Source of the DNA: Pelagophyceae sp. CCMP2097
Lineage: Eukaryota > Sar > Pelagophyceae
Assembly (NCBI GenBank): GCA_026770575.1
Contig: MU657166.1
Location: 1 to 33,880 of the forward strand
Reading direction: 5' to 3'
Length of the DNA: 33,880 nucleotides
Below are positions 29,210-33,880 of this stretch, in pieces; position 1 is the stretch's first letter, and every line of letters starts with the position of its first letter. The notes below the pieces were generated by a model. That model was not told where the DNA came from and made no database searches. It worked only from the letters and a program-made list of their open reading frames with translations. A program made the translations under genes and the position numbers.

Positions 29210-32022
29210 TCAGTACGCGGGCTCGCGCATGATTTCTAGGAACCCTGGCTTCGGCTTGAGCGAGTCCTTCCAGGCCTTGAGCTTGCTTTCATCTTCCGTC
29301 CGTGTCTGGAAACCTTTCATCGCGGCGGTCGTGCGCCAGTGCTTGTTGTCCTTTTGCGAATCCCAGTAGTCTCGGATCTGTTCCGAAGTCTGCGGTTCCA
29401 TTCCGGCGTCCGCTTCGGCCGCGCGGGCTTTGCAAACGTCGAGCTGAGAAGACCACTCGTCGACGACCGGCGCCGCCAAAGAGCGCCGCAACGCCAAAGC
29501 CTAAGGGACACAGTCGACGGCGCGACGAACAACAGCCAAAGGGGCACCCGCAAACGAGACGCACGGCCGACCGCGCCGAGACGAGGGGTTTCGAGTCGGC
29601 CCCAGAGCCGTGCCTGCGACAGCGGCCGATTGAAAAAGCTCGGCGTTTCCAACAAGGGCGCCGGAGAGGTCACTTTATGCGGACGACGAACGAGGCGGAA
29701 ACGTCGGCGCGCCAGTCCTCGATGACCTCTGCGACGAGCGTCTCCGGCGAAACGTAGCACTGCGTGCCCTCGGCACTGCGCGAGAGCTCGGCACTGCGCG
29801 AAAGCGGCGAGACGAAGAGGCGCAGGTCCTCTGCGCTTAAAGGTGCTTCGTCGGCGTACTTGCGCCGGTGCTGCTTCGCAAAGGTCTCGAGGAGGCGGCC
29901 CACGGTGGACAAAACGAACGGCCGCTGGAGCGTCGCGCGAAAGGCCAGCGGCCGAGACGCCGCCTCGTGGCCTATTCCCACGCTGAGACGCTCGCGGACA
30001 AACCACGGAACCGCCTCGCCCCCACCCCCCCTCGCCTCCTGCCGCCGGAACCGCCGGGGCCGGCGGGGCACGTCATGAAAAACTTTGATCGCCGTCGCTG
30101 CGACTCGACCGAGCGCGATTCCCAGGACTCCCCCCGCCGTCCGAAAGAATCTCACCTCCGAGTTCAAGCAGGACCGCCCAGGCGCTGCGGCCGCAGTCCG
30201 TCGGGAGCACGGGCGTCAGCTCGTCGCCCTGGAGCCTGCACGTGCGCTCCTCCAAAGGCGCCTGGAGCGAAAAGCGCCTGGAGCGAAAAGCGCCTGGAGC
30301 GAAAAGCGCACCTCAGCGGCCCTGAACGGCTCTCGACGATGATCGTGTCGGCGCCCGGCGGCTTGGGAGCGTCGTCGCCGCGCGCCGCGAGCCGCTGCGG
30401 CGGCTCCGCGCTGAGGCCGGGGTTTGAAATGGCCGCACCTTCCAGCTTTTCGTCGCCCAGAGGCTTCCTCGCCTCGTCCGAGGCGTCCCACTTGTCCTCG
30501 TACACGCTGCGCGCCGAGACCCAGCCTAGGGCGCACGTGCCGGAGGCGCTCTGCGACGGCGCATGGCCCCTCGAGTGGCAAGTCGAGTCGTACCGTCGAT
30601 GGGCGCCGCGAGCCTGAAGCGTCGAAGGCCGCCTTCGAGCACCGCCTCGTCGACGACGGTGCCGCCCGCGCCTTGCTCGAGCGTCAGCAGCACTGCCGAA
30701 TTCGTCGAAGGTCCCTGGCGTACGATGGCGCCTAAAGGGAGACTTTGGAGGAAGACCGTCGTTGCAATTGAATGAACTCACCCCGCGGCGCCTTGACGCG
30801 AACCAAACGTCTTCGCGGCATTGCGGCGCGGATCATCCTCGCGCGGAGCGTCTGTTCGACGGTCTCGAAGCGCTGCGAGAGCCATGAGATGCGTTCGCTG
30901 AGAAGCTCGTTCTTGCCGCGCCTATTTTGAGTGTGTGCCTGGCGTCCAATCGGCGGTCGATGCGCATATGGCAACCTCGAGCATCCCCGCGGGCGTCGAG
31001 AGGCCTTGCCGCGGGCGTCGAGCGGCAGTCCGGCGGGCGTCAAGCCTTGGCATTGGCAAGGGTGTCTCACGCTGTTCTGTGTGTGAGCGAGTCTTCCCTC
31101 TCGAATCGATCCGCGGGCGGCTTCATCCCACAGAGCCACGGCGGGCTCGAGAGCTTGTACCGATGGCCCGGTTTTCCGTGCGCCTATTCCAGATTTCAAA
31201 AAGGGGTGTTCTGAGCGTGTGCTCACGGGTCCGAGGGCGTCGAGCAGCTCTTCTGCGAAGAGGAGGCCGCCTGTTTTGGCCCATATTGGAGGCCGGCTCC
31301 CAAACGCAAAGACGCACCCTTGGCGTTGTTTCGCCGCTTCGGGAGGACGCGGTGCAGCGCCACCGCAGGCGCCTGCGAGCCCCATCGGACCGGGCTTTCC
31401 CCGGTTATGGGCGCACTGTGCGGACGACGACGTAGCCCTCGCCGTCCGGGTCGTTGTAATCACACCATTTCGGGTCAAGGTAGTAACCTGCATGGACACC
31501 GCGTTTTGATACACCGCCGGTCCATGGTGAACCCCTCCCGATCACCCGCCGGGGCGCACCGAGGCCGCGGAGCCCAGCCGTGAAAAAGTAGCCTTCTTTT
31601 GCGCCCTCGAAGCGACTGCACGGCAGGAACTCGTCTTTGAAGCTATGCGCGTTCACCATCGGCGTTTACCACCAAGAACGGGGGGGAAAGGGCCCTTTGG
31701 TCACTGATGCGGATCACCCACCTCCGAGACTTTGCCCGCCTCAAATGCGCCTCCCACTCCGTCAGCTCCCGACCCTCGTCGTTCAGCAGCCGCCGCTTGT
31801 GCACGAGCTGCAGGCCCGGCCTGCCGACGAAAAGCGTCGGGGGGAGGCGTCGCAAGCGCGCGCCGGCGTCGGATTGAAAAACGCACACTGCTTTGGTCAA
31901 CTGCCGCGCCGGGTCGAGGTACCTAAACACGGCGATCCGAAGCGGAACGGCCGCCGAGGCACGCACGGATGCATCTGCTCGGCCAGCGGCTCCGCGCGCG
32001 ACTCCTCGCGCGGCTCACTCAT
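29210..32022 (-). CDS. Hypothetical 642-aa protein with SH3-like segment, 13 exons
   Basis: Exons 32022-31967, 31922-31722, 31642-31560, 31487-31432, 31394-31227, 31183-31071, 30921-30782, 30731-30594, 30525-30312, 30277-30156, 29971-29674, 29613-29565 and 29500-29210 join in phase. The N-terminal third has FEGAKEGYFFTAGLRGLGYY, a short G/Y motif seen in many protist proteins. A helical segment follows (ELLSERISWLSQRFETVEQT). Then comes an SH3-like stretch (VRQGPSTNSAVLLTLEQGAG ... APIDGWVSARSV). A later segment (PFVLSTVGRLLETFAKQHR to ETLVAEVIEDW) could be a ubiquitin-like fold; this is weak. The C-terminus is charged (EQIRDYWDSQKDNKHWRT, ending EIMREPAY). Two predicted introns are very short (37 and 34 nt), so local boundaries near 31395-31431 and 30278-30311 are uncertain. 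Function unknown. Confidence 0.68.
30261..30308 (-). repeat. Three exact 16-nt tandem copies, each ending in a 3' splice site
   Basis: On the plus strand cctggagcgaaaagcg is repeated three times without a break. On the transcribed strand each unit gives gcgcttttcgctccag followed by G, that is, a pyrimidine tract plus CAG. The units sit directly after the GTGCGC donor at 30311. Since 16 is not a multiple of three, each choice of acceptor changes the frame. With the donor at 30311, only the middle acceptor keeps the downstream frame (LEERTCRLQGDELTPV) open. Confidence 0.85.
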
Positions 32023-32355
32023 ATGTTAAAGTTACTGCCGTGTGTGTTTACCCAGCCGGCCGAATTCAGCGACATCGCAGTCTCAGGTGGACCACGTGGT
32101 GGACCTGTCATCGGGACCCCGGAGCCTTACCAGCGCGTCATTGTAGGACACCAAGGCGGTTTTGGACGCTATAGACGACAAGCGCTGCACCACAAGCCGA
32201 ATCCTGCTCATCCACGAAGTATTTCTCCCCCCACAGGAGTCCTCGAATCGGCGGTTCAAACGCGCGCCGCTCGCAGAGGACACGCCGCGGGCCCTATATC
32301 CGCTCGTCCGGGCTTACGTAGGGGCTAAGTGGAAGGAGTTGCATTAGACCCGGCG

Positions 32356-33230
32356 CTAGCTTTTCGCTTCGCCGGCCGCCGCTTTGGATTCGCGCCTCGG
32401 TGTCGATCGACCCAACGGCAGCGGCATGTATTGCTTGCGCTCGTCGTCCGAGTCGTCCGAGTCCTTCTGCTCGTTGGACTCCTTGGCCTCTGCTGGGTAC
32501 GGGTTGCCGCTGTGCTCCTCCGAAGCCCATCCGGCGTCGACGGCGTCGCACGTGTCCTTTTCCATTCCTGAGAATAAATTCAAGTACTCGCCCGAGTTGA
32601 TCCTCTTCAGCGCCGGGCCCGGGGCGGATTCGTCTTCGTCGCCGAAGCAGCGCTTCGACTTTATTCGAACGTCGAAGCGGCCGTCGTCGACGCGGCAATT
32701 CGACCCGAAAGGACATGCGGCCGCAGCCTACGCGCGATGGGCGTCTCCGGGCATGGCGCGGGTGCGAAGAGGCGTCTCCGGGCAAAGGCGCCGAGCGGCG
32801 CACCTTGAGAGAACCTTCCGAAGCCGCCCGTACAGGCCCCGCCTCCTCAGTTATGCTCCCGAGCGTTCCGCCGTGCGCGGCGACGGCCGCGCGCGTTTTC
32901 GAGTCCAAAGCGTCGTTGGCCGTGAACCGGCGCTGCCGAGCCGTCCTAAAGGACGCGGCGGTGCGGCGCGGCAGGGGCGAAACGCGGCGCCGGCTGCTCG
33001 CGGCGCGGCCTTTGCGGCCGGCGCCGCGGCCGGGGGCACTTCGCCGGGCCGGCGGCGCAACCCCCCGCGCGCGTGGCGCGGGCTGCTCACGGCGAGACGT
33101 GCGCTGGGCTCGAAGCGCCAGAGTCGTTTGCGCGAACGTCGGCTACGCGCGCATCTGAGAGATCATCAAAACAGAACGATTTCCGAGAGAAGCCGCGCCG
33201 CCGCGGCACCGGCGACTCCACGTCGTCCAT
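32356..33230 (-). CDS. Hypothetical acidic/serine-rich protein, 217 aa
   Basis: Three exons (33230-33091, 32945-32804, 32727-32356) join in phase. It starts MDDVESPVPRRRGFSRKSFC and continues through NDSGASSPAHVSP, KAAAACPFGSNCRVDDGRF, LKRINSGEYLNLFSGMEKD, an acidic run (NEQKDSDDSDDERKQYMP) and a basic tail (RSTPRRESKAAAGEAKS). The RRGFSRKS and SP sites look like phosphorylation targets. Most of the chain is predicted disordered by eye. No family was recognised. It lies upstream of the 642-aa gene on the same strand with about 330 bp between. Confidence 0.65.
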
Positions 33231-33642
33231 CGCAAGACACAGCCTGTCACACGGTCCTACAATAATTGCAACAGGTTCGTGCTTCACCTGGGAAGTTCAC
33301 CATGTCACTCCGGCGCACGTGCTTGAACGTACGATACATTTTATAGGGGGCGCCGGGCTTCGGGGCTGGTGGATACTGGAAAGTCGCAACGGGATAATAT
33401 TATGCGGATGGTGCGTTGTTGCTGGCGCGTGTACTGGAACGAGTGGGCAGTGGCAAAGGGTAGCTCCGACGGGTCGTGCCCACGGTGATACAGCAGTCGA
33501 AGCCCCCCTCTTCGATCAAGTGGTTTGCTTTCCCCATCCCGTCGAGTTGATCTCTGTGGCTCCTTGTCTGACTGTGCTCGTCCACGCCCTGCTCGTCCAC
33601 GACACGCGTCGCGTAAGCCACCCTCCCGTCGAGCTGAAGTAA

Positions 33643-33704
33643 CCAACGGACAGCTCCATCCAACGGACACCTAGCGGCGTCCGTTGGACTCCGCCATCCG
33701 TTGG
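33643..33704. repeat. Nested inverted repeats
   Basis: ccaacgga(c) occurs at 33643-33651 and 33660-33668, and its reverse complement (g)tccgttgg at 33679-33687 and 33697-33704. The inner pair forms a 9-bp stem with a 10-nt loop; the outer pair can enclose it. The four copies could pair in more than one way. Confidence 0.8.
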
Positions 33705-33826
33705 CCTCGTCGCTCCGCTCCTCAAACGTGACGCCCGCTGAAGGGCTCGCTGCGCTCTGTGAGAAATTCGATCGCACGTTTCGGCGCGCCGCTTGGGGGC
33801 GTGCCCCCCCCCGACTCTCGCGGGCG

Positions 33827-33845
33827 CCGGGGGGAGACCCCCCGG
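33827..33845. repeat. Short perfect G/C hairpin
   Basis: ccggggggagaccccccgg is a perfect 8-bp G/C stem with a 3-nt loop, next to further C-runs at the right edge of the window. Confidence 0.7.
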
Positions 33846-33880
33846 ACCCCCCCTTAAACTTCTTACCCGCTTTCAAATCG

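Larger units (their letters stand above)
33231..33880. other. Intergenic stretch with inverted repeats, no confident gene
   Basis: A minus-strand frame (33400-33876) is open, but it overlaps strong hairpins and has no known domain. It begins at the window edge region with a Lys/Gly-rich stretch (MKAGKKFKGG), so a gene extending beyond the window cannot be excluded. Otherwise the stretch holds the nested inverted repeats listed separately. Confidence 0.4.

Noticed and set aside
33400..33876. 158-aa minus-strand frame at the right edge
   Set aside because: It crosses strong inverted repeats and G/C hairpins and has no domain; it is left open only because a gene could extend beyond the edge.

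Overview
This window is nuclear DNA from a GC-rich, gene-dense eukaryote, most likely a microalga with a secondary red-type plastid (a pelagophyte-like stramenopile fits best). That is inference from four things: introns are many and tiny (mostly 46-130 nt, GT-AG, with GTGCG, GTGAG or GTCxx donors); two plastid-type proteins (a NusG-like factor and ALBINO3) carry signal-peptide-like presequences; eukaryote-only families are present (anoctamin, cyclophilin with FG tail, RING-Sel1, Asp beta-hydroxylase-like); and there is no operon logic. No rRNA, tRNA or CRISPR was seen. All exon models were built by hand, by matching reading frame, intron phase and family motifs across splice sites.

Layout, left to right. 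1-2109 (minus): a cyclophilin joined to an FG-rich tail that runs off the left edge. 2110-3525: intergenic, with an element bounded by inverted repeats and a 16-bp inverted repeat carrying outward TATA-like boxes. 3526-5402 (minus): NusG-like NGN-KOW protein with a C-terminal SAP domain. 5686-7950 (plus): ALBINO3/Oxa1/YidC insertase, divergent from the NusG gene across about 280 bp. 8276-8964 (minus): broken RING-Sel1 gene. 9380-10020: array of imperfect repeats built around a palindrome with paired base changes. 10103-11620 (plus): aspartyl/asparaginyl beta-hydroxylase-like protein. 11730-12290: diverged repeats plus a third copy of the inverted-repeat sequence. 12491-15947 (minus): complete anoctamin/TMEM16-like protein of about 900 aa. 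15999-16917 (minus): small two-helix membrane protein, tentative. 17551-27140 (minus): giant coiled-coil protein of about 3082 aa, with one 8.2-kb exon. 27963-28580 (minus): small coiled-coil hypothetical. 29210-32022 (minus): 13-exon, 642-aa protein with an SH3-like segment. 32356-33230 (minus): 217-aa acidic hypothetical. 33231-33880: intergenic, with nested inverted repeats.

Functional links are limited. The NusG-like and ALBINO3 genes probably share a divergent promoter and both look plastid-directed, one for organelle transcription and one for thylakoid membrane insertion. The remaining genes look like unrelated neighbours packed closely together. The least explained signals are the palindrome array with compensatory changes, the giant repeat-built coiled coil, the two domain fusions (cyclophilin-FG and NusG-SAP), and a 16-nt tandem repeat that triplicates a 3' splice site.
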